A stretch of DNA of 25,594 nt, taken from assembly GCA_913052075.1 (NCBI GenBank), contig CAJXDD010000015.1:1-25594 (forward strand). The letters are read 5' to 3'. The notes beneath the pieces were generated by a model. The model was not told where the DNA came from. It did no database searches and worked only from the letters and a program-made list of their open reading frames with translations. The stretch is from UBA9926 sp913052075 (GTDB lineage Bacteria > Pseudomonadota > Gammaproteobacteria > Pseudomonadales > Azotimanducaceae). This document shows, piece after piece, positions 15,205 to 23,235 of this stretch. The position numbers and the translations under genes were made by a program. Each line of letters opens with the position of its first letter. Position 1 is the stretch's first letter.

Positions 15205-17072
15205 GATCGCTGCCAGCCGATGTAGAGCTTTCGAACAGGGCGACCACCGACGACCAAATTAACGATAGCTCGCGTACCCATAATTGCAGTGAACATAGAG
15301 GTCATGATTCCAATTGACAGCGTAATCGCGAATCCCTTCACCGGACCCGTCCCAATCGTATACAAAATGATCGCCACCAGAAGTGTGGTGATATTGGCGT
15401 CAAGTATGGTTACAAAGGCGCGGTCAAACCCGGCATTAATGGCCGCTTGCGGCGCAGCGCCTTTTTTTAACTCCTCTTTGATTCTCGAGAAGATGAGTAC
15501 GTTAGCATCGACCGCCATGCCGACCGTCAACACAATACCTGCAATACCAGGTAGGGTGAGCGTAGCTGATAGCGCCGACATCATTGCAACGATTAGCACC
15601 ATGTTCGCTGTCAGAGCCAGGTTCGCCGCTACTCCAAACCATTGATAGAAGGCGACCATAAAGATCACAACGAGCGCTAATCCGATCATAACGGAGGTCG
15701 CTCCCAGTTCAATATTCTGCTGCCCAAGACTCGCGCCCACCGTTCTTTCTTCGGCAATAAACATATCCGCAGCCAGTGCTCCAGCCCGTAACAGCAACGC
15801 GAGGTCACGCGCCTCTCCTGCGTTCAATCCAGTGATTCGGAAGCTCACTCCTAATGCAGCTTGGACGGTGGCAAGCGAGATCACCCTTTCCTCAACGTAA
15901 GGCTCGGAGATTCGCACCTCTTCGCCGTCACTAATTTCATATCGATCTCTGGTCTTTGTCTCAATGAAAACTACTGCCATGCGCCGACCAATGTCATACC
16001 GGGTCGCTCGATGCATGAGCTCTCCTCCTTCACTGTCGAGCGTAATGTTGACCTGCGGCAATCCGGAATCAGGGTCGAATCCTACTTGGGCGTCAAAAAC
16101 GCGCTCTCCACGAAGGATCAGATCGCGTTCTAAGCGAACGGAACGACCTTCATAGTCATAGGGAATCGTCGTAGATCGTGGAGCATCTGGCTTTGCCTCC
16201 ATCCTGAACTCTAGAGTAGCCACCTTGCCTAAGATTTTTTTAGCTTCTGCAGTGTCTTGGACACCTGGCAGATCAACAACGATTCTTTGCCGACCCAACC
16301 GCTGCACCAGTGGCTCTGAGACCCCTAACTCGTTAACGCGGTTGCGAATCGTTTGCAAATTCTGCTGTACCGCGAAATCCTCAATTTGACGGACGTTATC
16401 ATCCGTCATGGCGAGTTGAAGGTAATACTCCTCGCCGTCATTTTGCGTGACGATAAACTGGCCAAAGTTTTCTTCAACCCGAGTTCGGGCACGATTCCTC
16501 AGAGATTCGGAGGCGAAGCCAACGCGCAGTTGAAGCCCAGGGAGAATTTGACTAGAGCTATAACGAATCCGCTCGTCGCCTGTTCTAAGCGTACGCTTTA
16601 TCTCTTGCTCAAGCCCTTCAAGGCGATCAAGCACTGCGCGATCTGTATCCACTTGCATCAAAAAATGCACGCCGCCCATCAGATCAAGACCATATTTCAT
16701 CGGTTCGGCACCTAGCGAAGCAAGCCATTCCGGCGTGGTCGGCGCAGAATTCAGGGCAACAATATAGTCTTGGCCAAGATCGTGAAGTCTACGCTCCACC
16801 ACCGATTTCGCACTTAATTGGGTATCGGCATCAAAAAATCTGAAGAGTAGCTTGCCGGATTCGATACCAGACGATTTGACAGTGAGATTAGCTTCACTAA
16901 GCGCCTCGCGAGCCGCGTTAAGCGCTGCCGGAGAGGCTTCTGTGCCTGTCTCTTCCCGTGAAACTTGAACTGCAAAGTCGGGCGGAAAGAGATTGGGAGC
17001 CGCGTAGATTGCGCCAAGGGCAAGCACCAACAAAATCAGGCAATTTTTCCAGAGAGGATAACGGTTTAGCAC
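15201..17072 (-). CDS. secD: Protein translocase subunit SecD
   Basis: Large subunit of the SecDF export motor. The 623-aa protein has an N-terminal span (about 8-25), the D1 motif G-L-D-L-M-G-G-V-H-F-L-M-Q-V-D, a large periplasmic P1 domain, and five to six C-terminal spans. It also has the I-V-L-T-V-G-M-A-V-D-A-N-V-L-I-F-S-R motif, whose aspartate acts in proton transfer. The start is GTG with GAGGG about 6 nt upstream. It lies 35 bp after yajC in the conserved order yajC-secD-secF. Confidence 0.98.
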   Translation of the reverse strand: MLNRYPLWKNCLILLVLALGAIYAAPNLFPPDFAVQVSREETGTEASPAALNAAREALSEANLTVKSSGIESGKLLFRFFDADTQLSAKSVVERRLHDLGQDYIVALNSAPTTPEWLASLGAEPMKYGLDLMGGVHFLMQVDTDRAVLDRLEGLEQEIKRTLRTGDERIRYSSSQILPGLQLRVGFASESLRNRARTRVEENFGQFIVTQNDGEEYYLQLAMTDDNVRQIEDFAVQQNLQTIRNRVNELGVSEPLVQRLGRQRIVVDLPGVQDTAEAKKILGKVATLEFRMEAKPDAPRSTTIPYDYEGRSVRLERDLILRGERVFDAQVGFDPDSGLPQVNITLDSEGGELMHRATRYDIGRRMAVVFIETKTRDRYEISDGEEVRISEPYVEERVISLATVQAALGVSFRITGLNAGEARDLALLLRAGALAADMFIAEERTVGASLGQQNIELGATSVMIGLALVVIFMVAFYQWFGVAANLALTANMVLIVAMMSALSATLTLPGIAGIVLTVGMAVDANVLIFSRIKEELKKGAAPQAAINAGFDRAFVTILDANITTLLVAIILYTIGTGPVKGFAITLSIGIMTSMFTAIMGTRAIVNLVVGGRPVRKLYIGWQRS

Positions 17073-17107
17073 AACAAACCCTCAGTGCAGTCAGTCGTTA
17101 AGTTCGC

Positions 17108-17434
17108 TCAACTATTTTTAAGCGTACCTTTAGGGAGTGCCGCAGCCACCGACGCCTTCTGGAAACGGAGTTCCATTCCATCGCCCACCTCTACTAAGAT
17201 GAACTGCTCCTCGACCTTGGAAATCTTGCCGAGGATTCCTCCGGAGGTGACGATCTCATCTCCCTTCGCAAGACCTTCCACTAGCTGTTTATGCTCTTTA
17301 GCTCTCTTACTTTGAGGCCGCCAAAGCATAAAGTAGAAAATCAGCGCGAAGCCAACAAGGATCAAAATATCGAACCCTGGGCCTGGACCTGCTGCCTCAG
17401 CTGCATATGCAGGTGATATTAACCAATCAATCAT
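17108..17434 (-). CDS. yajC: Preprotein translocase accessory subunit YajC
   Basis: Small single-span inner-membrane protein that associates with SecDF. Starting at the ATG giving M-I-D-W-L-I-S-P-A-Y-A, the protein is 108 aa. It has a hydrophobic segment around 22-40 (I-L-I-L-V-G-F-A-L-I-F-Y-F-M) and the family motif W-R-P-Q-S-K-R followed by K-G-D-E-I-V-T-S-G-G-I-L-G-K-I. GAGG 6 nt upstream fits this ATG better than the GTG two codons earlier (17440). Confidence 0.96.
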   Translation of the reverse strand: MIDWLISPAYAAEAAGPGPGFDILILVGFALIFYFMLWRPQSKRAKEHKQLVEGLAKGDEIVTSGGILGKISKVEEQFILVEVGDGMELRFQKASVAAALPKGTLKNS

Positions 17435-17553
17435 GAGCACCTCTTTGAAAAGTCAACGCTTGAGCACACTGTGCTGTATCGCAAGGGACGCTATTGTCCG
17501 GCTTCTCACTATTCAACGCAATCTCAGCACAACACAAACTGGTCAGACAACAT

Positions 17554-18666
17554 TCATGGCGAGACTGGTGGAGTCTCTCCCCAACCCTCGTACACTGACG
17601 CTGCCCATTTATTGAAATTCTTCAAGTGAATAGCTTCCCGCGCTGCAATCATAAGGTGCAAGTAATAATGTAGGTTATGAATCGAGCCTAGTGTTGCAGC
17701 AAGCGGCTCCTTGCAGCGATCGAGATGGTGCAAATACGCGCGACTATACCGACTGCAAGTGTAACAATCGCAGGCAGTATCAATGGGCTCAGAGCTTTGC
17801 CTGTGCTTCGCGTTGCGAATTCTGAGCACTCCAGCACTGGTAAAATAGTGACCATTACGGGCATTGCGGGTTGGCATCACACAATCCATCATATCAACGC
17901 CTCGTCTAACAGATTCGATAAGGTCAGAGGGCGTCCCAACGCCCATCAAATATCGGGGCTTGTCCCTTGGCATTAGTGGCGCAAGCTCAGTAATTACCTC
18001 TAGCATGGCATCTTTGGGCTCGCCCACCGACAAGCCACCAATGGCATACCCCTCAAAACCAATCTCGGTCAGCCTATCAAGCGATGCCCGGCGAAGACCT
18101 CCAAAAACGCCGCCCTGGATAATTCCAAATAATGCGTTGGACGATTCAAACGCGCGCCTTGATCGCCTCGCCCAGCGCAAACTAAGTTCCATCGATTGCT
18201 CGGCGACTGATTCCGAAACCGGATAGGGGGTGCATTCATCAAAACACATGGCGATATCTGAATTGAGCGTCATTTGCATCTCCATCGAAAGCTCTGGCGT
18301 GAGCTGGATCTGGTCTCCGTTTACAGGGGACCGAAACACCACACCCTTTTCATCGATCCGATTGATATCGCTGAGACTGAACACCTGAAAACCACCAGAA
18401 TCTGTAAGGATGGGTTTCTCCCATCCCATAAAGCAATGCAACCCTCCAAATTTTTCGATGACCTCTGGACCAGGTCTGAGCATGAGGTGAAAGGTATTGC
18501 CCAGCAGAATCTCAACACCCAGATCTTTCAACTGCTCTGGAGTAACAGCTTTCACCGACCCATATGTGCCACAAGGCATAAATATTGGCGTTTGCACGAC
18601 ACCATGGCTGAGCTCGAGCTGCCCTAGTCGTGCCTCACCATCCTGTCCTTTCAGACTAAATTGCAT
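17554..18666 (-). CDS. tgt: tRNA-guanine transglycosylase (Tgt)
   Basis: Exchanges guanine-34 for preQ1 in GUN-anticodon tRNAs, the committed step of queuosine insertion. The 370-aa protein has D89 in L-T-D-S-G-G-F-Q-V-F, the nucleophile region G-V-D-M-M-D-C-V-M-P-T-R (D261), and the zinc site C299-D-C-Y-T-C304 with a histidine further on. The start at M-Q-F-S-L-K-G matches the family; a TTG seven codons upstream (18687) is open but unlikely. It is followed by yajC after 119 bp. Unusually it is separated from queA by 734 bp. Confidence 0.97.
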   Translation of the reverse strand: MQFSLKGQDGEARLGQLELSHGVVQTPIFMPCGTYGSVKAVTPEQLKDLGVEILLGNTFHLMLRPGPEVIEKFGGLHCFMGWEKPILTDSGGFQVFSLSDINRIDEKGVVFRSPVNGDQIQLTPELSMEMQMTLNSDIAMCFDECTPYPVSESVAEQSMELSLRWARRSRRAFESSNALFGIIQGGVFGGLRRASLDRLTEIGFEGYAIGGLSVGEPKDAMLEVITELAPLMPRDKPRYLMGVGTPSDLIESVRRGVDMMDCVMPTRNARNGHYFTSAGVLRIRNAKHRQSSEPIDTACDCYTCSRYSRAYLHHLDRCKEPLAATLGSIHNLHYYLHLMIAAREAIHLKNFNKWAASVYEGWGETPPVSP

Positions 18667-18800
18667 ATTGATTAAAAACTCAGCCAAACACGCGAATGCG
18701 TTAGTTATGATTTGTAACAGATAGCTCGCGGGAAGCTAACGGACCTGCCTTAATTTTACACCAATCCAAGGAGCAGAAGGCTAGAAGACCAAGCACGCGC

Positions 18801-18859
18801 CGGTACCAACAAAGTGAGAAAAGATGAGAGTCCTACTGCGCAACGGTACCAACCACTTT
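18801..18859. repeat. CGGTACCAAC direct repeat with flanking AAAGTG/CACTTT
   Basis: The 10-mer CGGTACCAAC occurs at 18801-18810 and 18844-18853. The first copy is followed by AAAGTG (18811-18816), the second by its reverse complement CACTTT (18854-18859). This gives a direct and an inverted repeat in the same 59 bp, in a non-coding stretch. Confidence 0.6.
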
Positions 18860-18887
18860 AAGAAAGCGGATTGCCCCCAAGGGGGAC

Positions 18888-18932
18888 CCCCAGCGGGCCT
18901 TTTGGGGAGGGGGAGGGATACGCCCGCTGGGG
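18888..18932. repeat. GC-rich 11-bp inverted repeat with G-rich loop
   Basis: CCCCAGCGGGC (18888-18898) and GCCCGCTGGGG (18922-18932) are perfect complements around a 23-nt loop holding GGGGAGGGGGAGGG. Four closely spaced G runs on the plus strand could form a G-quadruplex. No T run follows on either strand, so a standard terminator is unlikely. The flanks also contain CCCCC/GGGGG runs (18874-18891) and a GGGGGG run near 18952. Confidence 0.65.
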
Positions 18933-19400
18933 AGGAAATCGAACGGAATAAGGGGGGACCCGTACGACTCCGCAATTTGGCTGCCGTGCAGCATCGTTGC
19001 ATCCACCTCCTACAAAGCAACCAGTGTGCCAATTCCAAAAACTTGATTACCGCCCGTTCAGAACTTTTTTGGGTTAGAGCCCAAAATGGTTTTATCTCTC
19101 TGTTTTTTAATGCTTTTTTGATCCCGATATCCTTCTCCCTTGTCCTCTTCAGCAGAATTTTCCAAGGAGCGAAGGAAAATTATTCCGACAACGAAACCAA
19201 TTGATGTGGTCAAAAAGTGGGTTGTAGAGACCCTTCATGCACAAAATCGGACCTAGTGCACCAACGTTGCTCATCAATGCTTTTAAGGTGACGTGCTAAC
19301 AGCCGGAACGGAGGCCAGATTTGGTAAAGGCGTCAGAGCGCACCGATTAGAAGCGCATAGGATATTCCTGGTGTGACAAATGGACGTCTTAGTTAGAACC

Positions 19401-20420
19401 TCAAGCTATCAACATCGCATCGCCGTAGCTAAAAAATCGATATTCCTCAGCGACGGCCTGCTGATAGGCCTCTCTAATTAAATCTGTCCCTGCGAGCGCA
19501 CTCACTAGCATCAGGAGTGTCGAGCCAGGCAAATGAAAATTCGTGACTAGTGCATCAGTCAATTGAAACTGAAATCCTGGGTAGATGAATATCTGCGTGT
19601 CACCGGATTGCGCCGCAAGCTGTCCACGAACACAAGCGCTCTCCAACGTTCGAACAGAGGTGGTACCCACTGCCACGAGTCTCCCACCCCTATCCTGATT
19701 CTCGTTTACCGCACGAGCGGTATCTTCACTGATCTCAAACCACTCTTTGTGCATCTGGTGGTCTGCAATAGATTCAACCTGCACTGGTTGGAAGGTGCCC
19801 GCGCCGACGTGCAAGGTGACATGGCAAGACCGCACACCGCATTCCTCTAACTGACCGAGCAGCGCAAGGTCAAAGTGCAATCCTGCTGTAGGGGCGGCGA
19901 CCGCTCCTGGGCGTTTTCCATACACTGTTTGATACCTCGCCCGATCCTCAGCCCCATCTGGCCGCCTTATATAGGGTGGTAAGGGCATGTGGCCATATTC
20001 CTCTGCAATCACCGCAGGGTCTTTATCCAAAAACTCCAACTCAAAGAATCGATCTTCACGGGCTACGACTTGGCACCGCGCGCGGCTCTCAGTTAGTAGA
20101 AGGTGAGCGCCTAGCGAAGGCGACCGGTTAGCACGAATCTGAGCGAGCACCCTCCGAGATGAAAGCACCCGCTCAAACAATACCTCAACTTTGCCACCCG
20201 ATTCCTTTTGACCGAACAACCTCGCCGGAATGACACGCGTATCGTTAAATACTAGTAAATCGTCCGGGGTTAGCAGCGTAGGTAAATCGATAAAACGCTG
20301 ATGCTGGATCGTTTGTCTCTGACGATCGATCACCATCAACCGGGCGTCTGTTCGCATGGCGGGCGGCGATTGCGCGATGAGATGTTCAGGCAAGTCAAAT
20401 TCGAAATCGCTTTTTTTCAC
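19401..20420 (-). CDS. queA: S-adenosylmethionine:tRNA ribosyltransferase-isomerase
   Basis: Adds the epoxycyclopentanediol ring to preQ1-tRNA using SAM as ribosyl donor, following Tgt. The start is GTG at 20420 (V-K-K-S-D-F-E-F-D-L-P-E-H-L-I-A-Q), giving 339 aa. It has the F-N-D-T-R-V-I-P-A-R-L, A-A-P-T-A-G-L-H-F and V-G-A-G-T-F-Q-P-V family motifs and the C-terminal F-H-L-P-G-S-T-L-L-M-L-V-S-A-L. GGGA lies about 7 nt upstream. The open frame continues 60 codons further upstream, but that part is unconserved and crosses the predicted promoter. Confidence 0.96.
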   Translation of the reverse strand: MKKSDFEFDLPEHLIAQSPPAMRTDARLMVIDRQRQTIQHQRFIDLPTLLTPDDLLVFNDTRVIPARLFGQKESGGKVEVLFERVLSSRRVLAQIRANRSPSLGAHLLLTESRARCQVVAREDRFFELEFLDKDPAVIAEEYGHMPLPPYIRRPDGAEDRARYQTVYGKRPGAVAAPTAGLHFDLALLGQLEECGVRSCHVTLHVGAGTFQPVQVESIADHQMHKEWFEISEDTARAVNENQDRGGRLVAVGTTSVRTLESACVRGQLAAQSGDTQIFIYPGFQFQLTDALVTNFHLPGSTLLMLVSALAGTDLIREAYQQAVAEEYRFFSYGDAMLIA

Positions 20421-20534
20421 TGCTGTTCCCACCCAACTCCATGGCCTTGTCACCGCTTTTATCCTGCTAGCTCTGCTTACACAGCATCTTTGCGCGTTAA
20501 AACTCTGTCGACTACACACTATGCTAGCTGGAGC

Positions 20535-20540
20535 ATTATA
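20535..20540 (-). promoter_or_regulatory. Probable -10 element for queA
   Basis: TATAAT on the minus strand, 115 bp before the queA GTG. The -35 at 16-18 bp spacing is weak. It supports the shorter queA start, because a transcript starting here could not include the upstream 60 codons. Confidence 0.4.
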
Positions 20541-20684
20541 AACGCAGTAATGACTAGCACTTACTTGCGCCAGGTTCCGGATTGCCGCTGGCAAGCTCAA
20601 CGATGGCGCTCAAACCTAGCCCGTCTTTCTTCCATGGGACCCTTGGCCTTTTTCGTTCTTGGCGATTTCAATCGTGGTAGCGTC

Positions 20685-20693
20685 TGCTATACT
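20685..20693 (+). promoter_or_regulatory. Extended -10 promoter for tRNA-Leu
   Basis: TGCTATACT is an extended -10 (TG-n-TATACT), 15 bp before the tRNA 5' end, suiting a start near 20700. The -35 region is poor, as often seen with extended -10 promoters. Confidence 0.5.
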
Positions 20694-20707
20694 CGCCCTT
20701 GTCCTGT

Positions 20708-20794
20708 GCCGGGGTGGCGGAACTGGTAGACGCGCCGGATTCAAAATCCGGTTCCTTTGCGGGAGTGCCGGTTCGATTCCGGCCCTCGGTACCA
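20708..20794 (+). tRNA. tRNA-Leu (anticodon CAA)
   Basis: 87 nt including an encoded 3' CCA. Acceptor GCCGGGG pairs with CCTCGGT using two G-U pairs. The anticodon stem CCGGA/TCCGG holds the loop TTCAAAA, so the anticodon is CAA, reading UUG. A long class II variable arm (about 15 nt, TTCCTTTGCGGGAGT) identifies Leu, and the T arm is GCCGG-TTCGATT-CCGGC. The discriminator base is A. An integrase gene begins 110 bp downstream, so the 3' end of this tRNA is the probable attachment site of the island. Confidence 0.97.
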
Positions 20795-20842
20795 TACAAA
20801 AGACTTCAAGCCTGTAAATATAAGGGTTTTAGCCGACTTACT

Positions 20843-20871
20843 GTCCATATTTGGACAAATAGTTGGACAAA
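20843..20871. repeat. TTGGACAAA repeats between tRNA-Leu and the integrase
   Basis: TTGGACAAA occurs at 20851-20859 and again at 20863-20871 (12-bp period), and GTCCA at 20843-20847 is inverted to the first copy. Location between the tRNA end and int suggests recombinase or excisionase arm sites, or an operator of int; this is inference. Confidence 0.45.
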
Positions 20872-20904
20872 AGCTACCCTTTTACCAGTCCTACAGGCAA
20901 GCAA

Positions 20905-22443
20905 ATGACCAAGAAAGCTTCCACAAAGTCCCGAAGGTGGCCTACGAACGTGGGCGTCAACATGGGACGTGTCCGCTTTAGAAAAAGCATCCCGACTGAA
21001 CTTGCATTAACTAGTGGCAAGAAACATTTCCAAGAGTATCTTCCGGTAGAAGTCTCTGCCACTTTTGAAGAAGCGTTTGAAGCCGCCAAACCGGCCAAAG
21101 CTAGGTACGACGCCTACATCAAGAGTCTGCAGAACTCCAGCATAGATGCTTTTACCGAAAATGAGCTTGAGTCTCTTGCGGCGAGCTTCCTCAAGAAAGC
21201 CAAGGTTAATGTGGGCGACATTGCCCTGCACAAGGTCGGGCCTGAGTTTATAAAACGTCATGGACTGGAAGGCATACAAGAAAGCCTAGGCAGAAAACTC
21301 AATACCGCAGACCTGCAGCTACTGTTCTTCCCCAGCATCGCTAATGTGGTGGCCCGAAACGAGGAAGAAATCTTGAGGTTTCAGGAGTTCAGAAGACAAC
21401 TGGGCCTCAAAGGTAACGGGCTATTTGGCGACACACTCAAGCCAGCACCTACGATCCAAGAGCTAGCTCAATTTAGGGCAGCAGAAGCAGCAGCCAATAT
21501 CCAAAGCAAGCAACCCAAAACGTTAACTTGGTGGTGGAACGATTATCTTGTTTTCAGGGGACTGACTGATCCAGAGGATCGCAATACTAAGAGGATCCAG
21601 CGTTACTGGGACAGATTTTTACTCTCTGTAGGCGACCACGTTGTAACTCCTGACTCTCAGCAGATTATTGATGACGCTCTGGAGGAACAGGTACAGACAC
21701 GCCTCAGGGAGAAGCAAGTAACAGTCAGCACGATTAAAAGAGAGTTGTCAGAAGTTCTGGCGGCGTTGAACAGGATGGCTAATAAGCAGCGTCCAAGATG
21801 GCCTAAGTTCATTGTTCCTGAGACTCCCCACTACGAGGAGAGAGATAGAGAGCCTCTAACGGTTGAAGATCAGATCACGCTGGTGAAGCACTGTCTTAGC
21901 AATAGCGATGACTGGGTTTCCGCGGTCCACCTTCTGGAGCTTCAGGGGGGGATGATGGCGCAGGAGATAAGAACACTGGACTCTGGAGACTTACATCTAA
22001 GCGGCAACTATCCCCACATAGTCATTCGCAAAGGGAAGACAGTCGCTCGTCCAAGGATAGTGCCCATCATCCTAGGTCGTGAAGTAATTAAGAAAAACAT
22101 CCTGACTGCAATCAAGCGGCTGGACGTTAAAGATCCTTCTGCAACACCCAGAAACCGAATAAAGCGGTTGTTCAATGGTCGGTACACAAGCCACGGGCTT
22201 AGACACACGATTAGAATCAATGGCACAGCCAATGATGTTAGCCATCTGGCGTTGCAGACAATCTCAGGCTGGTCTGAAGGTAAGATCAATAAGCATATGT
22301 TGAGGTATGGCAAAGCAGGTTTAGCGGACTCCTCAGAGGTGATTAAGGCAACATTTTTGGCATCGCTACAGATACACCAGCACTTGATGCATCTTGAGGA
22401 TCCTTCTCCAGCCGCAGCTAATCTCGTTCAGCTGAAGAGATAG
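20905..22443 (+). CDS. Tyrosine recombinase (tRNA-Leu-associated island integrase)
   Basis: Site-specific integrase expected to insert and excise the element at the tRNA-Leu 3' end. From the ATG at 20905 (AGG 7 nt upstream; the TTG at 20863 falls inside the TTGGACAAA repeat) the protein is 512 aa. It has an arm-binding-like N-terminus, a core-binding domain near 205-300, and a C-terminal catalytic domain. Visible catalytic features: H430-G-L-R433-H, W456 in S-G-W-S, and Y468 in M-L-R-Y-G-K-A-G; a beta-hairpin lysine lies in R-K-G-K-T. The box I position usually Arg (G-x-R-x-x-E) reads G-M-M351-A-Q-E, so Met seems to replace it. This could be a misalignment by eye or a lost activity. Confidence 0.9.
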   Translation: MTKKASTKSRRWPTNVGVNMGRVRFRKSIPTELALTSGKKHFQEYLPVEVSATFEEAFEAAKPAKARYDAYIKSLQNSSIDAFTENELESLAASFLKKAKVNVGDIALHKVGPEFIKRHGLEGIQESLGRKLNTADLQLLFFPSIANVVARNEEEILRFQEFRRQLGLKGNGLFGDTLKPAPTIQELAQFRAAEAAANIQSKQPKTLTWWWNDYLVFRGLTDPEDRNTKRIQRYWDRFLLSVGDHVVTPDSQQIIDDALEEQVQTRLREKQVTVSTIKRELSEVLAALNRMANKQRPRWPKFIVPETPHYEERDREPLTVEDQITLVKHCLSNSDDWVSAVHLLELQGGMMAQEIRTLDSGDLHLSGNYPHIVIRKGKTVARPRIVPIILGREVIKKNILTAIKRLDVKDPSATPRNRIKRLFNGRYTSHGLRHTIRINGTANDVSHLALQTISGWSEGKINKHMLRYGKAGLADSSEVIKATFLASLQIHQHLMHLEDPSPAAANLVQLKR

Positions 22444-22457
22444 CCGTGGGGAGTCAT

Positions 22458-22829
22458 ATGAAGAGACGCATCACAAACCTATTGATTGCTACGCTGCAGC
22501 TGTTCATTTCAGCCGTTTGGATACCGACGTTTTGGGCATTGGTGGAGCTACCTTGGACTTTAAATGAAGAAAGAGAAGCATCCGCCTTGCTTCGCTATGT
22601 GGATGATGACCTAGATACAGTTGACTATGTTATTTCCAAGGCTCACTGCGAGAAGAAATCTAATGGGAAATACTCTGATCCCTTTTGCGAGCCGAAACTC
22701 ACAACCTCCACCGGCGGCTCGTTTGTAGAAGTTATTGTCTTCACGCTGGTGATCCTAGGTGCACAGTACCTAATGACTGGCAAAGTGACGCTGAGGTTTA
22801 ACAAGGCTACAAAGGAAGAAGACTCATGA
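22458..22829 (+). CDS. Small membrane protein with two predicted spans, function unknown
   Basis: 123 aa from the ATG at 22458, which follows GGGGAG at short spacing; a GTG four codons earlier (22446) is possible. It begins 14 bp after the integrase stop and is probably cotranscribed with it. It has a hydrophobic segment near 8-32 (L-L-I-A-T-L-Q-L-F-I-S-A-V-W-I-P) and a second near 90-108 (V-E-V-I-V-F-T-L-V-I-L-G-A-Q-Y-L). Between them is a polar loop with two cysteines (A-H-C-E-K-K and P-F-C-E-P-K) that might form a disulfide if periplasmic. I recognise no family. The 3' end overlaps by ATGA a 15-codon ORF (22826-22873) that is probably not a gene. Confidence 0.65.
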   Translation: MKRRITNLLIATLQLFISAVWIPTFWALVELPWTLNEEREASALLRYVDDDLDTVDYVISKAHCEKKSNGKYSDPFCEPKLTTSTGGSFVEVIVFTLVILGAQYLMTGKVTLRFNKATKEEDS

Positions 22830-22945
22830 AGCGTGTCCTCACCCTAGCGCCATGGACAACCTTGTATTCGTGACTGCTTCAACTGTGCAAGATGTGGTGC
22901 GCACAGATATTGTAGTGTGTTCACCCGCTAAGCATAATTATTTGT

Positions 22946-22966
22946 ATTAATGTGATAATTAATGTG
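22946..22966. repeat. Two iteron-like ATTAATGTG direct repeats
   Basis: ATTAATGTG at 22946-22954 and 22958-22966, a 12-bp period, inside the larger GCTAAG/CTTAGC inverted repeat. Two copies are few for an iteron array, so the iteron reading is tentative. Confidence 0.4.
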
Positions 22967-22982
22967 TCACTTAGCCAGTAAA

Positions 22983-23099
22983 ATCAGGGTGTTAGTTAGT
23001 AGTTACTATCAATATTTATCAACAACAGTCGCTATATCTGCTCATGCTATAGCTAAATGGGGTGGAAGCTGAAGTTGTTGGACCAGAGTCAACCCTGAT
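22983..23099. repeat. Three nested inverted repeats
   Basis: From outside in: ATCAGGGT (22983-22990) with ACCCTGAT (23092-23099); CAACAAC (23020-23026) with GTTGTTG (23074-23080); GCTATA (23031-23036) with TATAGC (23048-23053). All three can form at once as one long branched or elongated hairpin. Eight, seven and six perfect pairs in correct nesting are more than I would expect by chance in 117 bp, but no folding energy was computed. Confidence 0.5.
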
Positions 23100-23206
23100 G
23101 TCAGCTACTTCTGTTCAACAGTAGATGATCTATTGAAATGAATTAAAGAAATAGTGCTGTAGTGGCCAGTGTGAGGGCTTATGTAGCTGCTCTAGTAAGC
23201 CTATAG

Positions 23207-23235
23207 TTATACAGAGGCGGCTCCGCCGGTATATA
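23207..23235 (+). promoter_or_regulatory. Promoter-like segment with GGCGG/CCGCC palindrome
   Basis: TATATA (23230-23235) could be a -10, with a weak -35-like TTATAC at 23207. The spacer contains the palindrome GGCGG-CT-CCGCC (23216-23227), a plausible operator for the gene at 23282. A second candidate is GTGACA (23239) with TATAGG (23263), but it would leave almost no leader. Confidence 0.3.

Larger units (their letters stand above)
18667..19400. other. tgt-queA intergenic region without a credible gene
   Basis: 734 bp between the queA stop and the tgt start. The open frames here (up to 126 codons on plus, 85 on minus) have low-complexity Gly/Pro/Arg translations across the G-rich part and no family resemblance. 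Contents: the direct repeat at 18801-18859, the GC-rich inverted repeat at 18888-18932, a TTTTGGG/CCCAAAA hairpin near 19070, and AATTTTCC/GGAAAATT at 19156-19181. In most relatives queA and tgt are adjacent, so this looks like inserted or decayed sequence. Confidence 0.55.

Noticed and set aside
18781..19038. 85-codon minus-strand ORF in the same spacer
   Set aside because: Pro/Gly/Arg-rich low-complexity product of the inverted repeat; nothing supports coding.
19060..19090. TTTTGGG/CCCAAAA hairpin as a terminator for queA
   Set aside because: Neither strand has a T run directly after the stem, and it lies over 300 bp from the queA stop.
18824..19204. 126-codon plus-strand ORF in the tgt-queA spacer
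   Set aside because: The translation crosses the G-rich repeat, has no family resemblance or ribosome site, and its C-terminal hydrophobic part reflects T-rich DNA.
20421..20600. 60-codon N-terminal extension of QueA
   Set aside because: QueA proteins begin at the S-D-F-E-F-D-L-P segment; the extension is Cys/Ser/Arg-rich and spans a likely -10 element.
20699..20908. 69-codon ORF reading G-V-A-E-L-V-D-A-P-D-S-K-S-G
   Set aside because: It is the translation of the tRNA-Leu gene, a well-known spurious ORF product.
22826..22873. 15-codon ORF with ATGA overlap after the small membrane protein
   Set aside because: Too short and without any recognisable feature; the overlap alone is weak evidence.
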